Assembly: GCA_029213305.1 (NCBI GenBank)
Contig: JARGPA010000003.1
Coordinates: forward strand, 1 to 64,000
Direction: 5' to 3'
Source of the DNA: Phycisphaerales bacterium
GTDB taxonomy: Bacteria; Planctomycetota; Phycisphaerae; Phycisphaerales; UBA1924
Length of the DNA: 64,000 bases
This document shows, in pieces, positions 47,663 through 57,368 of this stretch. Positions within the stretch are counted from its first letter, which is position 1, and each line of letters starts with the position of its first letter. The notes below the pieces were generated by a model. That model did not search any database and was not told the DNA's origin. It saw only the letters and a program-made list of their open reading frames with translations. Both the position numbers and the translations under genes were made by a program.

Positions 47663-48678
47663 GGGGTCCCCTCACGGATATGTGTGAACTTGCCCCCTGA
47701 GTATTTTGCGATATTACTCATCATATTCTTCGCCGCTGTACTCTCGTTCTGGCTCGATAGTTCGCCGAACAAAATGCAATGAATCGGAATCTTCTTTCTC
47801 CTATTCATTTGACGCACAAGAGTTGGCACTTCAGTTTCTACTAAACCGTCAGACATAAAATAGATTGCGTCGGGTTCAGGTTGTAATGAAAATACAAGGC
47901 TAAATGCAGTTAATGGTTTAGTTCCACCCGCTGGAGAAATCCCAAATAAACCATTGCCTGCGAGTTGTTTACTCGATGGTGTTGCTGATACCCAATCTGC
48001 ATTTCCGAACAATGGAATTGGAGCGCTCGAATAGAGCACGATATAAAACTCTGCAACCTCATCGAGCCCATGGATGGAACTCATTAACTCTGATCGAGTC
48101 AGTTCCCATCGAGATTGTTCGCCGTCGCCTGTCAATGCGTTCATAGAACCCGAAACATCAACGATGTACGCAAAGCGTCTGCCTTGTGCTTCGAGTCCAA
48201 AGAAACTTGCGCCATCTCCAGTGCCTGCTCCGGCGCTCCCTGTTGATGTGTCGATGCTTGTGAGTGACCCGCCTCCGGTGTTGAGACTCGGAGCGATTGA
48301 ATCAGCAAGCTCATTTACCGATTGATCAGAATCTGTTTCTGCGAGTAGATCAATATCGACGACCATCTCATTGGGAGTAATCGCAACCTCAAAGCTCTCG
48401 TACTGAATTTCAGGTGATGCAGTCTGTGCGAGATCGGCTTGGGTAAGAATTGCAAAGTCTACTTCGTCTCCAGATTCCCCCCCTGCGTCAGCGAATCCAA
48501 AATCAATTGTCACGAATGCCGCGATGAGTAAAATCACAAGATGGACCAAAATCGAAATCCCCAACCCCATCAGTGTTGCTCGTTCGATGAATCGACGACG
48601 AGAAGATTTCTCAACTCCAATTGGTTCAGTCTCAACCACTGGTAATCCTGAATTCGTGCTGGCTTGATGCTGATTCAA
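47659..48678 (-). CDS. Membrane-anchored von Willebrand factor A domain protein
   Basis: 339 aa. One membrane helix at about 37-57 (MGLGISILVHLVILLIAAFV), then a low-complexity Gly/Ser/Asp spacer (about 60-160) and a vWA domain with a complete metal site: DVSGSM at 174-179, Thr in GGTKPL and MSDG. The architecture of a short cytoplasmic head, one helix and a long periplasmic spacer recalls TonB, with a vWA domain in place of the receptor-binding end. The frame starts at TTG 48678; GTG at 48639 has AGGA 7 nt upstream and is an alternative. First gene of the coupled run that ends at 38806. Confidence 0.88.
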   Translation of the reverse strand: MNQHQASTNSGLPVVETEPIGVEKSSRRRFIERATLMGLGISILVHLVILLIAAFVTIDFGFADAGGESGDEVDFAILTQADLAQTASPEIQYESFEVAITPNEMVVDIDLLAETDSDQSVNELADSIAPSLNTGGGSLTSIDTSTGSAGAGTGDGASFFGLEAQGRRFAYIVDVSGSMNALTGDGEQSRWELTRSELMSSIHGLDEVAEFYIVLYSSAPIPLFGNADWVSATPSSKQLAGNGLFGISPAGGTKPLTAFSLVFSLQPEPDAIYFMSDGLVETEVPTLVRQMNRRKKIPIHCILFGELSSQNESTAAKNMMSNIAKYSGGKFTHIREGTP

Positions 48679-48914
48679 TGAGTCTGTGTCCCTTGCGGCT
48701 GATTCGAACTTGTCATCTGTTCAATCAGCGTTCAAATTGGCTCTTACATCTCACTATATCGGAAATTTGGAGCATTGAGCATCATTGAGAGCTCTCATAT
48801 CTCGGTTCGTTGAGATGCACACTTCGGTTCGAAGAGGTTCTATCATTCAAGCGTGTTTTACCCGAATCAGACCTTCGATTCATAAGGGCATACACTCATG
48901 TATTGGAGAAATGA

Positions 48915-49688
48915 ATGCCCGAAACTGCAACCCCCGAAACTACTGCGACTGCTCAAATGAATCCAACAAAGCGAATTGTCCCAAAGCGAGTCCTTCTCAA
49001 ACTCAGCGGCGAATCATTCTGTGCCCCTGGAGGGTTTGGTATTGACACAAAAGAACTGGGGATTATTGCTAACGAGGTCCTTGAAGCATCGAAAGCAGGC
49101 GCTCAAATCGCGATTGTCGTCGGCGGCGGCAACATCATTCGAGGAGCAGACTTAGCAAAATCAGGCGACATCCATCAAGCAACCGCTGATTATATGGGTA
49201 TGCTTGGGACTGTGATGAACGCTGCTGCTCTCAAAGAGAAACTTGATTCCATTGGAATCGATTCGAGAGTTCTCTCTGCACTTGACATCAGAGCAGTTGC
49301 AGAACCATTTATCCGCAATCGAGCAATCAGGCACCTCAATAAAGGCCGAGTGATTATTCTCGCAGCCGGAACCGGAAGTCCATTCTTCACGACAGACACA
49401 TGTGCAGCCTTGCGTGCAACCGAGCTAGGGTGTGATATCCTACTTAAAGCAACCAAAGTAGATGGTGTGTATGACGCAGATCCAAATATTGACAAGAATG
49501 CGACTCGGTATTCTTCTCTGACATTTGGTGAAGCAATCGAGAAACAGCTCGGAGTCATGGATATGACCGCGCTGACCATGTGTCAAGAACAGAGTATCCC
49601 AGTCCTTGTGTTTGACTTTAAGAACCTAGGAAATATCAGAAAAGTGATCGAAGGCGAAGAGATTGGCACACTCATTTCAGTGAACTAA
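48915..49688 (+). CDS. pyrH: UMP kinase
   Basis: Cytoplasmic hexameric kinase: UMP plus ATP to UDP. Amino-acid-kinase-fold blocks are intact: RVLLKLSGESF, IVVGGGNIIRGA, ILAAGTGSPFFTTDT, ILLKATKVDGVYDADP. 257 aa; about 14 residues at the N-terminus (MPETATPETTATAQ) exceed the usual start. GGAG sits just 2-3 nt before the ATG. Followed by frr after a terminator; tsf and rpsB, the usual upstream partners, are not present. Confidence 0.97.
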   Translation: MPETATPETTATAQMNPTKRIVPKRVLLKLSGESFCAPGGFGIDTKELGIIANEVLEASKAGAQIAIVVGGGNIIRGADLAKSGDIHQATADYMGMLGTVMNAAALKEKLDSIGIDSRVLSALDIRAVAEPFIRNRAIRHLNKGRVIILAAGTGSPFFTTDTCAALRATELGCDILLKATKVDGVYDADPNIDKNATRYSSLTFGEAIEKQLGVMDMTALTMCQEQSIPVLVFDFKNLGNIRKVIEGEEIGTLISVN

Positions 49689-49701
49689 TCGAGTTAAACT
49701 A

Positions 49702-49730
49702 TGCCTAGAAAGCATCGCTGGGCATTTTTT
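49702..49730 (+). terminator. Terminator between pyrH and frr
   Basis: Seven-bp stem TGCCTAG/CTGGGCA (one G:U pair) with a 9-nt loop followed by six T. Suggests frr is at least partly transcribed from its own promoter. Confidence 0.75.
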
Positions 49731-49777
49731 ACATGGGTATACTTACCTGAATCAATACATATACCGGAGACCCGAAG

Positions 49778-50350
49778 ATGAGTACCGATCCAGACACAAT
49801 CCTTCTCGAAGCAGAGGAAGCGATGACAAAAGCTGTTGAATACCTAACCGGGGAACTCAAGGGAATCCGCGCAGGACGAGCATCCCCAGCAATGGTCGAG
49901 TTTGTCAAAGTTGAATGCTACGGCTCAGAGACTGATCTAAAAAGCGTTGCGGCGGTTTCAGTCCCTGAACCTACTCAGCTCCTGATCAAGCCTTACGACG
50001 CATCGTTGACTGGTGCGATTCGAAATGCGATCGAACAAGCAAACTTAGGTGTAAATCCGCAGGTTGAAGACAAACAAGTTCGTATTTCATTACCAATGCT
50101 TACAACTGATCGCAGAAAGCAACTCGTCGCTCAAGCAAAGAAGGTAGGCGAAGAGCAGAAAATTGTGTTCCGAAACGCGAGAAGAGATGCAAACAAGCAT
50201 GCTGATTCACTTGCGAAACAGGATGGCACTCATTACTCAGAAGATGAGATTAAAACACTGCACACAGAGATCCAGGATTTGCTTAAGAAGTATGAATCTA
50301 AGATTGATGACATGGTGAACAGAAAAGCAAAAGAAATCTCAGAAGTCTGA
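49778..50350 (+). CDS. frr: Ribosome recycling factor
   Basis: Splits the post-termination ribosome together with EF-G. 190 aa with the family blocks GIRAGRASPAMVEFVKV, SVPEPTQLLIKPYD, DRRKQLVAQAKKVGEEQKI and the C-terminal helix LLKKYESKIDDMV. CGGAGA 8 nt upstream of the ATG. Sits after pyrH as in many bacteria. Confidence 0.97.
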   Translation: MSTDPDTILLEAEEAMTKAVEYLTGELKGIRAGRASPAMVEFVKVECYGSETDLKSVAAVSVPEPTQLLIKPYDASLTGAIRNAIEQANLGVNPQVEDKQVRISLPMLTTDRRKQLVAQAKKVGEEQKIVFRNARRDANKHADSLAKQDGTHYSEDEIKTLHTEIQDLLKKYESKIDDMVNRKAKEISEV

Positions 50351-50371
50351 TATAAAAATACAGCTACAAAT

Positions 50372-50408
50372 AAAAAATCAGACCAGCCTGACGCTGGTCT
50401 GTTTTTTT
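50372..50408. terminator. Bidirectional terminator between frr and sppA
   Basis: Nine-bp stem CAGACCAGC/GCTGGTCTG with a 5-nt loop, seven T on the plus side and six A (T on the minus strand) on the other. It can stop transcription from both convergent genes. Confidence 0.9.
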
Positions 50409-50441
50409 ATTTAAGATCACAACTCGTGTTCAAAGTTTTAC

Positions 50442-52256
50442 TTATTTGATATAGATCGCATTTGGACTAACAAGCAAAACTTTTTCGTCACGAAGGAGTG
50501 AAAGTGCATTCAAAGTATCAACGATTGAAAGGTATCGTTGATCTCCGAGCAATGTGCGCATCGTAGATTCGAACTGAAGACCAACAATCGAGTTCTGTGG
50601 CGATTCTATGAACTGACCAAATGATTCCAATATCATCTGTTCAAAGCTTGGTGCTTGTGGATAATGGACAACATCGAAGTCTCCAACTTCAACTTCAGCC
50701 GCCAGCGCGTTAATCGCATCGTCGAGTCCACCCACTTCATCAGCCATATTCAGATCGATGGAATCTGATCCGACAAACAGGCGTCCTTCTGCAGTCTTAT
50801 CAAGATCAATCCCACGGCGCCCTGCTTCAACACGCGAAGTAAAGAGATCGTATGTCTGAGTCATCTCGGACTTCATAAGTTCGATTTGAGCTGAATCCCA
50901 AGGAGTGGATGCCGAGAACAGGCCACTCATCGGCCCTCTTGAACGCTCGACAATTCGCACTTTTGCTTTGTCGTACAGTTCTCCCATTGCGTATTTGCCA
51001 CCAACAACGCCGATAGAACCGACAACGCTTGATGGATTCACGAATACCTTGTCTCCTGCAGAGAGGACATAGTACCCACCAGAAGCAGCCATATTCCCCA
51101 CACTCACCCAGACTGGTTTTTCTGCTTTGAGTCGATCTAGTCCTTGCCACATGACTTCGGATGCAATCGCGGACCCACCTGGGGAGTTCACTCTCACGAC
51201 AACGCCTTCGATCAAATCCTCATCGAGAATAGATTCAATTGCGTTCCGGATGGTTCTTGAACCGACTGAGGAGCCGCCCCCAAACATTCCCCCAGTTGTA
51301 GAATCGCCGTCAATGATCGTTCCCTCGATGTGGAGAACTGCAATCGTTGGGTGATCGATTTGGATAGGTCTAGACTCGGCCATGAACGCGCCAAAGACAG
51401 CAAGAGGCGAAGAAAAATCAATACTGTTTTCGGATACTGAATATGGATTCGAAACCCACTTTACATCCGAGTTGTATTCATCTTCCAGATATGCTTTGAG
51501 ATCTGGCAAATCGACTTGAACATCAATCATCCCAACATCAATCGCTTCATCTCCTGATGCTGCCCAAACCACTTCCATCGCTCGATCCAACTCTCGGCTG
51601 GACATGTCTCGGCCATCCTCAATGATCTCACGGATATTGCCATACATCCCATCCAATAGTGAAGAGATATTTTGATCCCATGCAGGCGAAGGAGCAGAAC
51701 GAGTCATCGTTTCATTCGCCCCTTTGAAATCTCCAACTTGAACGAGCTGGGCCTTCACACCGATCCATGAGAGCGTATCGCCGAGATACATTTCTTCCAT
51801 GTGCAAACCGGGGAACGATACATATCCACCCTGTTGGAGGATCATCTCATCTGCGAATGACCCAAGAAGCAGATCACTCGTGTTGTAGCCTTCTGCAAAG
51901 ATATGAATCTTTTTTCCAGAATCTCTAAATCGCGTCATCGCTTGCCCGAGTTCTTCAACTTGAGTAACTCCGAGAGCTGAATCTTTGAGTCTGATGACTA
52001 ATCCTGAAAACTCATCGTCATAGACGAGTGTGTCAATTGTATTGATCATTCCTAAGAGCGTGTTAGATCCACCTCCGAGCCAAGTGTATCCTGCATCAAT
52101 CTCGGCGAGCCCGCCGTGAATTTCAATGAGTGCAAGACTCACATCATCATCTGCAACTGCGGAGCTCGTCAGAGATCCAACAAGCACTAGCGAACTCGTG
52201 ACAATTTTCAATGAACTTAACGAACTTATCTGTGAAGTCAGATTTTTCAAAATCAT
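50442..52256 (-). CDS. sppA: Signal peptide peptidase SppA, long (67K) type
   Basis: Membrane-associated serine protease of family S49 that degrades cleaved signal peptides. 604 aa with two related halves as in E. coli SppA. Catalytic Lys in the first half is K178 (VGDFKGANE) and the Ser nucleophile is S392 (NMAASGGYY) in the second; VVVRVNSPGGSAIASEV precedes it. N-terminal hydrophobic segment (about 17-35) ends SSAVA/DDD, so this copy may be secreted rather than anchored. AAAGGA 7 nt before the ATG. Downstream of the zinc-ribbon gene by 65 nt, so possibly co-transcribed. Confidence 0.95.
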   Translation of the reverse strand: MILKNLTSQISSLSSLKIVTSSLVLVGSLTSSAVADDDVSLALIEIHGGLAEIDAGYTWLGGGSNTLLGMINTIDTLVYDDEFSGLVIRLKDSALGVTQVEELGQAMTRFRDSGKKIHIFAEGYNTSDLLLGSFADEMILQQGGYVSFPGLHMEEMYLGDTLSWIGVKAQLVQVGDFKGANETMTRSAPSPAWDQNISSLLDGMYGNIREIIEDGRDMSSRELDRAMEVVWAASGDEAIDVGMIDVQVDLPDLKAYLEDEYNSDVKWVSNPYSVSENSIDFSSPLAVFGAFMAESRPIQIDHPTIAVLHIEGTIIDGDSTTGGMFGGGSSVGSRTIRNAIESILDEDLIEGVVVRVNSPGGSAIASEVMWQGLDRLKAEKPVWVSVGNMAASGGYYVLSAGDKVFVNPSSVVGSIGVVGGKYAMGELYDKAKVRIVERSRGPMSGLFSASTPWDSAQIELMKSEMTQTYDLFTSRVEAGRRGIDLDKTAEGRLFVGSDSIDLNMADEVGGLDDAINALAAEVEVGDFDVVHYPQAPSFEQMILESFGQFIESPQNSIVGLQFESTMRTLLGDQRYLSIVDTLNALSLLRDEKVLLVSPNAIYIK

Positions 52257-52321
52257 TTTAAATCCTTTAATTCGATACCTGTATTCCTCTACGAGTGTAT
52301 CGGATTCAGGGATTCATAGTT

Positions 52322-53287
52322 TCACAAACTCTCTGAGCGACGAGTTTTCTGTTGATTTGTTTCGAATATATCGTGCAACCCAACTCCAGGCCGAACCAAA
52401 ACAGGATAGAGCCTGATCGTGTCAATACAAATATTGATCATCCCAACAGTAAAGAGAACAGAACCGAGTGAGATAACAACAACTGAAACAATGGAAAGTA
52501 CATCGTTCAATCCGATGGATACAAACTCATTGAAAACTTGTATCAGATCACCAATCGCTGCAATACCCAATGACGCTAATACTGCATAGAGCGATTGGCG
52601 ATCGACTCTACCTGTGCGAACTACAACTGATCGAACCGCGAGCCCAATCGCAGAAGGGCGAAGCCCCCATATAATCCCCGCGACGAATAGGAATAACAGA
52701 ACTCGCATGACAGAACGATCAAGTGATGAACTCCCCGGATCCAGCAAAGGTGATGGAGAAATTGAATTCTGAGAATGATATATCGCTGCGTAGACCGTGA
52801 TCATCGGCGCGTACAACGCGATTGCAAGCGCTGCTCGAATCGCCTCGAATCGTGATACTTTCCGATGTATCCGGATCATCGTAACGCCACCGATCATTGA
52901 GGCTACCAACGCGCCAACGCCGATCCATGGAATAAGAGAGGGAGTCCACAAGCTTGAGGTGTACTCTCTGAGAACTTCTGCGATCCTGAGCACCCAAATC
53001 ATCAATACAGCAACAAGCGCCCCCATACTCCAAGCGTTGAGCCCGATTGCTGTCAACTTTGGTTTCGATAATGGGACGATTTCATCTGCAAGCGGATCAA
53101 CAATACCGAGGATCGTTGCTCTGACTGGTATCCCACATTCGGGACAGTTTGAACGGATGGATAATCCCTTCAAGTCATAGTTACAACCAATGCAGTACAA
53201 CTCCCCTGTGAGTTGGCGCGCGATCACTGTTTCCTCACCCTTGATGTCAGGATCTGGTGTATTCTCTGATTTTTCCGATCCATCCAT
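52322..53287 (-). CDS. Zinc-ribbon multi-pass membrane protein, unknown
   Basis: 321 aa. A cytoplasmic N-terminus carries a CXXC...CXXC zinc ribbon (YCIGCNYDLKGLSI, then NCPECGIPVR), a form common in planctomycetes. About six hydrophobic segments follow (e.g. AWSMGALVAVLMIWVLRIAE, RSVMRVLLFLFVAGIIWGLR, LSIVSVVVISLGSVLFTVGM). The frame opens far upstream (53458), overlapping the divergent moxR; ATG 53287 (MDGSEKSENT) is preferred because it starts just before the ribbon. Ribosome site weak. Function unknown. Confidence 0.7.
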   Translation of the reverse strand: MDGSEKSENTPDPDIKGEETVIARQLTGELYCIGCNYDLKGLSIRSNCPECGIPVRATILGIVDPLADEIVPLSKPKLTAIGLNAWSMGALVAVLMIWVLRIAEVLREYTSSLWTPSLIPWIGVGALVASMIGGVTMIRIHRKVSRFEAIRAALAIALYAPMITVYAAIYHSQNSISPSPLLDPGSSSLDRSVMRVLLFLFVAGIIWGLRPSAIGLAVRSVVVRTGRVDRQSLYAVLASLGIAAIGDLIQVFNEFVSIGLNDVLSIVSVVVISLGSVLFTVGMINICIDTIRLYPVLVRPGVGLHDIFETNQQKTRRSESL

Positions 53288-53412
53288 ATTCGCCGTCCCG
53301 AGACCTAGAAACGAGGAAAGATGAGCATACCACATGGAACCGGGTACAACATGCTCCGAATGAGTCTTTGGTAAGGATAAAACAATACACTTGGACTCGC
53401 CATATGATACAC

Positions 53413-54390
53413 ATGTCGAATAACAATCGGAATCTCGAGCAATCCCATATGAATACACATCGTAATGAACTCATTGATACACTCCGATCACAGATCTCCC
53501 AAGTATTTCTTGGAAAATCTCCTGCTGTGGATTGGATCATTTGCTGCTTGCTTGCAAGAGGGCATGTACTGCTTGAAGATGTACCAGGAGTTGGTAAGAC
53601 TCTACTTGCGTCTACACTTGCGAAATCAATCGATTGTCCATTTGCTCGAATCCAACTCACTCCAGATATGCTCCCGGCGGATCTCCTCGGGGTTTCAATC
53701 TTCTCGCGTGATGGAGGCGAACTCCGATTCCAACCAGGACCGATTTTTACAAACATCCTACTTGCAGACGAAATCAATAGAACAACTCCGCGGACACAAT
53801 CTGCCCTCCTCGAAGCAATGGGTGATTCTCAAGTTTCCATCGAAGGTGTGACTCATCAACTAAATGAACCATTCATGGTTGTCGCGACTCAAAACCCTGC
53901 TGAGTTCGAGGGTACATACCCACTCCCTGAAAATCAGCTTGACCGATTCTTGATGCGCGTGAGCCTTGGATATCCTGACAGCGAAGCTGAAGTTCAACTA
54001 TTGGATCTTCGTCCCGCAACTACTGTCCTTGAGCATATCAAACCCGTATTGCATGGCGAAGATATCATCAAAATCCAAAAACAGGTCGATGAAGTTCATT
54101 TAAGCGAATCGATCCGTCGTTACATTGTTGATATTGCTCGAGCAACGAGAGATTCCAATGAAATTATTGTTGGCCTCTCCCCTAGAGGCTCACTCGCACT
54201 CGCACAAGCAGCTCGCGCTCGTGCATGGATGGAAGGCCGAGACTTTGTTGAGCCGGACGATATCCATGCACTCCTGATACCAGTTTGTGCACATCGAGTT
54301 GTGATTGATGGAGCAGGAACAAGAGCGCATTGGCAACTCGCTGCAGAGATGATTGAAACCATTGTGCATCAAATTCCGAGCCCTGCTTAA
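53413..54390 (+). CDS. MoxR-family AAA+ ATPase
   Basis: 325-aa MoxR ATPase, a chaperone-like AAA+ protein that usually acts with a vWA-domain partner. Walker A DVPGVGKT at 56-63, Walker B NILLADEINR at about 114-123, sensor and GATQNPAE-type region (MVVATQNPAEFEG), then the C-terminal lid. Several ATG codons are possible (53404, 53413, 53449); none has a clear ribosome site, and 53413 gives a typical length. The usual neighbours DUF58 and Bat-type genes are absent; the nearest vWA gene is at 47.7-48.7 kb. Its stop overlaps the convergent dehydrogenase by 4 bp. Confidence 0.92.
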   Translation: MSNNNRNLEQSHMNTHRNELIDTLRSQISQVFLGKSPAVDWIICCLLARGHVLLEDVPGVGKTLLASTLAKSIDCPFARIQLTPDMLPADLLGVSIFSRDGGELRFQPGPIFTNILLADEINRTTPRTQSALLEAMGDSQVSIEGVTHQLNEPFMVVATQNPAEFEGTYPLPENQLDRFLMRVSLGYPDSEAEVQLLDLRPATTVLEHIKPVLHGEDIIKIQKQVDEVHLSESIRRYIVDIARATRDSNEIIVGLSPRGSLALAQAARARAWMEGRDFVEPDDIHALLIPVCAHRVVIDGAGTRAHWQLAAEMIETIVHQIPSPA

Positions 54391-57305
54391 GGGATTGACA
54401 ATCTGTGAATCGCTTCGATTGGATGGATTGCAACTCGTTGAGTTCCATCAAGAATCTGATGTCGACATGATGTCCCAGTCGCGACAATGATATCTTCGTT
54501 GGATGATTCTCGAACAGCAGGGAACAATGATTGTTCGCCGATCTTCATAGATAGATCATACCGATCTTTCCCGTACCCAAATGCTCCCGCCATCCCGCAA
54601 CAACCGGTATTAAGCACACGGGTTTGGTTTGGATAAAGACGCTCGAAGATTGATGATGAAGTTGAAACACCCCACAATGATTTCTGATGACAGTGTCCAT
54701 GTAAGACCAACTCCCCTTTGATCTCTCTGAACTCAGGTCGTGTTGGATGATGTTCCCATCTTGTTTCGATGAATGTTTCTGGAAGTGCGGATTTCTTGAT
54801 CAGCTGATCAATCATCTCTTTGTCACACTCTATTCGTAGATCTTTCCACTCGTCATGAACAACAGAAAGACAAGAGGGTTCAGGAATAAGTAAACCGATG
54901 ATCTGATCGTCATTAATATAACGCGTCAACTGACTTAGTACTCGCCTTGCTTCTCTCTGTGCGAACTCCAGATTACCAAATGAGATTGATGCTCTTCCCA
55001 GATCTGATACGGTCTCGATCCCTACTTCATATCCAAATCTCTCAAGCACATCTCGACTCGCGTAAACCACACTTGGGTCATTATGCGTTGAAAAAGTATC
55101 ACTCACAATGAGTACCTTTGGCTTGGCAGAACTCCCAAGCCTCTTTGGTTTTATCCGAGATCGAAGCTTGGGGAGCGATCTTTTTGGATGGATATCCAAT
55201 GCATGATTGATGATCGATCGAACTGGAGAAAACTCAGAAATTACATTACTCAACCCAGGAAAAACTGTACCAAGTCGATTGAGAATATGAATATTAGACA
55301 TCACTCTAGAGTTGAATGGCACCTTCCCAATCTCTCGATACCCTTGGGCGAGATACTCAGATTTGAGCTTAGAAATATCTACCGAACTTGGACATTCCGT
55401 TTTACAGCCTTTACAACTCAAACAGAGCCCGAGCGTTTCTAGTGTTGAAGGGTCATTAAACACCGGAGCGCCTGATTGATCTTTCGTTAGATCAATCTGT
55501 CCACTCATAGCAAGTCTGAGTGCATTTCCTCTCCCTCTAGTCGAATGACGCTCCTCAAGCGTTGCTTGGTAGGAAGGGCACATAACCCCACCTTGCTTGC
55601 GGCGACAGACTCCAGCGCCATTGCACATCTCAACTGCATGTCCAAATCCTTGCTCGTTTTGATACTCAAAATAAGTATCAACTTCAGGAATATTGACCAC
55701 TTCATTATTGGGTTTTACGCGTGTTTGTTCGCTGATGGATTCGAGAGATCCAGGACTGACAATGTTTCCAGGATTTAGCAGATTCATTGGATCAAAGATA
55801 GACTTAATTTTCCTGAACGCTTTGAGGAGATCAGACCCAAAGTATGATTCAATGAACGGCCCTCTAGCTCTCCCGTCGCCATGTTCACCTGAGGGAACGC
55901 CTCCAAGCTCTTGAGCGAGTTGCGCAACACTCGATGCAATGCGATGCATCGCTTGCTCGTCATTGATATCTCTCAGGTCAAGCAATGGCCTCACATGGAG
56001 AACACCAACTGATGCATGCGCGTAATACGACGCGATGGTGCCTTCAGATTCTACGATTGATCGGAATCGACAAACAAACTCGGGAAGCTTTGAAACTGGG
56101 ACTGCATTGTCTTCTACAAACCCAAGTGGTTTTCTATTCCCTGCGATCGCATGAAGTAATGGTTCTCCAGCTTTGCGGAGTTTCCACGCATTTGCAATCT
56201 CTGTTGCATCCGAACATCGTTGCATTGGTATGCTCGGCAAGCTTAACTCTAGCTCATCGAACTTCCGATCAATCTCATATTGGCTGTCTGCAAAGAACTC
56301 GACGAATAGCACAGCCTTTGCTTGAGAACTAGGTAACAAACTGACATACCGCGCGTACTCCGTGTTCGCCCTTGCTAAATCCATGATGAGATCATCAAGC
56401 AACTCTACACCAGACGGATTCAAACGCAAAATCGATTCTACCGATTCGATAGCATCGTCTAATGATTCAAACGCGAGAACCGCGAGGCCTTTTTTAATTG
56501 GTATCGGAACTAGATTCAACAGTGCACGCGTCGTGACTGCGAGAGTCCCTTCTGATCCGCAAAGGAGCGGTGCAAGATTTACTTCATCTGGGTCCCATCC
56601 AGATGATTCAAGCTGATCCAAAATGACATCGAGTTGATATCCACTCGATCTTCTCGCAGTTCGGGGGAATCGTTCACGAATTTGAACAGAGTATTCTTTG
56701 ATCACATCGACGACTTGGTGGGTAATCCGTTGAACAAGATCATCCTTAAGAGATGCGCCTTTTTCGAATCGGACACACGATCCATCCGCGAGACAAGCAT
56801 CAATCGCGAGAACATGATCTGATGTACGGCCATATAGAACCGAGTGAACCCCCGCTGCGTTATTCCCGATACACCCACCTATGTTTGCCTGTCTCGCAGT
56901 TGATGGATCTGGCGCAAAGAATAAACCTTGATCAATAACACGATCGTTAAGGTCATCGATCGTCATCCCTGCTTCTACGAGCACACGAGAACTGCATTTA
57001 TTGAAAGATACAAGTTGATGACAACTCTCAGAGAGATCGATAATCAGCGCACGATTCACTCCTTGACCTGCGAGACTTGTCCCTCCGCCTCTGGGCAAAA
57101 CTGGGATCTTATAGTCAAAGCACAACTTCAATAAAGTAGAAATCTGCTCTGTGGATTGTGGAACTACAACTCCAATTGGCGCAACTTGATAAATCGATGC
57201 ATCTGTTGAATAGAGCCCTCGAGCATGAGAGTCCACTCGTATATCAAGACCACATTGTTGTGATACTTGATCTATGAACCCTTGCTCGATCTGTTCGTTG
57301 CTCAT
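54387..57305 (-). CDS. FAD-linked oxidase/Fe-S fusion, D-lactate dehydrogenase-like (YdiJ type)
   Basis: 972-aa fusion of a GlcD-type FAD domain and a GlpC-type Fe-S domain, as in YdiJ and other D-2-hydroxyacid dehydrogenases. FAD contacts: PVLPRGGGTSLAGQGV and IGGCIGNNAAGVHS in the first 200 residues. Two 4Fe-4S motifs at about 558-577 (CNGAGVCRRKQGGVMCPSY) and about 627-640 (CLSCKGCKTECPSS), then two CCG-type regions (HCHQKSLWG, TGCCGMAGAFGYG) in the last 200 residues. Electrons likely go to the quinone pool. Substrate (D-lactate, glycolate or D-2-hydroxyglutarate) cannot be read from sequence. Overlaps moxR at its end. Confidence 0.9.
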   Translation of the reverse strand: MSNEQIEQGFIDQVSQQCGLDIRVDSHARGLYSTDASIYQVAPIGVVVPQSTEQISTLLKLCFDYKIPVLPRGGGTSLAGQGVNRALIIDLSESCHQLVSFNKCSSRVLVEAGMTIDDLNDRVIDQGLFFAPDPSTARQANIGGCIGNNAAGVHSVLYGRTSDHVLAIDACLADGSCVRFEKGASLKDDLVQRITHQVVDVIKEYSVQIRERFPRTARRSSGYQLDVILDQLESSGWDPDEVNLAPLLCGSEGTLAVTTRALLNLVPIPIKKGLAVLAFESLDDAIESVESILRLNPSGVELLDDLIMDLARANTEYARYVSLLPSSQAKAVLFVEFFADSQYEIDRKFDELELSLPSIPMQRCSDATEIANAWKLRKAGEPLLHAIAGNRKPLGFVEDNAVPVSKLPEFVCRFRSIVESEGTIASYYAHASVGVLHVRPLLDLRDINDEQAMHRIASSVAQLAQELGGVPSGEHGDGRARGPFIESYFGSDLLKAFRKIKSIFDPMNLLNPGNIVSPGSLESISEQTRVKPNNEVVNIPEVDTYFEYQNEQGFGHAVEMCNGAGVCRRKQGGVMCPSYQATLEERHSTRGRGNALRLAMSGQIDLTKDQSGAPVFNDPSTLETLGLCLSCKGCKTECPSSVDISKLKSEYLAQGYREIGKVPFNSRVMSNIHILNRLGTVFPGLSNVISEFSPVRSIINHALDIHPKRSLPKLRSRIKPKRLGSSAKPKVLIVSDTFSTHNDPSVVYASRDVLERFGYEVGIETVSDLGRASISFGNLEFAQREARRVLSQLTRYINDDQIIGLLIPEPSCLSVVHDEWKDLRIECDKEMIDQLIKKSALPETFIETRWEHHPTRPEFREIKGELVLHGHCHQKSLWGVSTSSSIFERLYPNQTRVLNTGCCGMAGAFGYGKDRYDLSMKIGEQSLFPAVRESSNEDIIVATGTSCRHQILDGTQRVAIHPIEAIHRLSIP

Positions 57306-57368
57306 AGCAGGATGGTATCAACCTTTGCAAGATGTCGTGGATCTGGAGTTGAGTTTTTCTTGACGATG

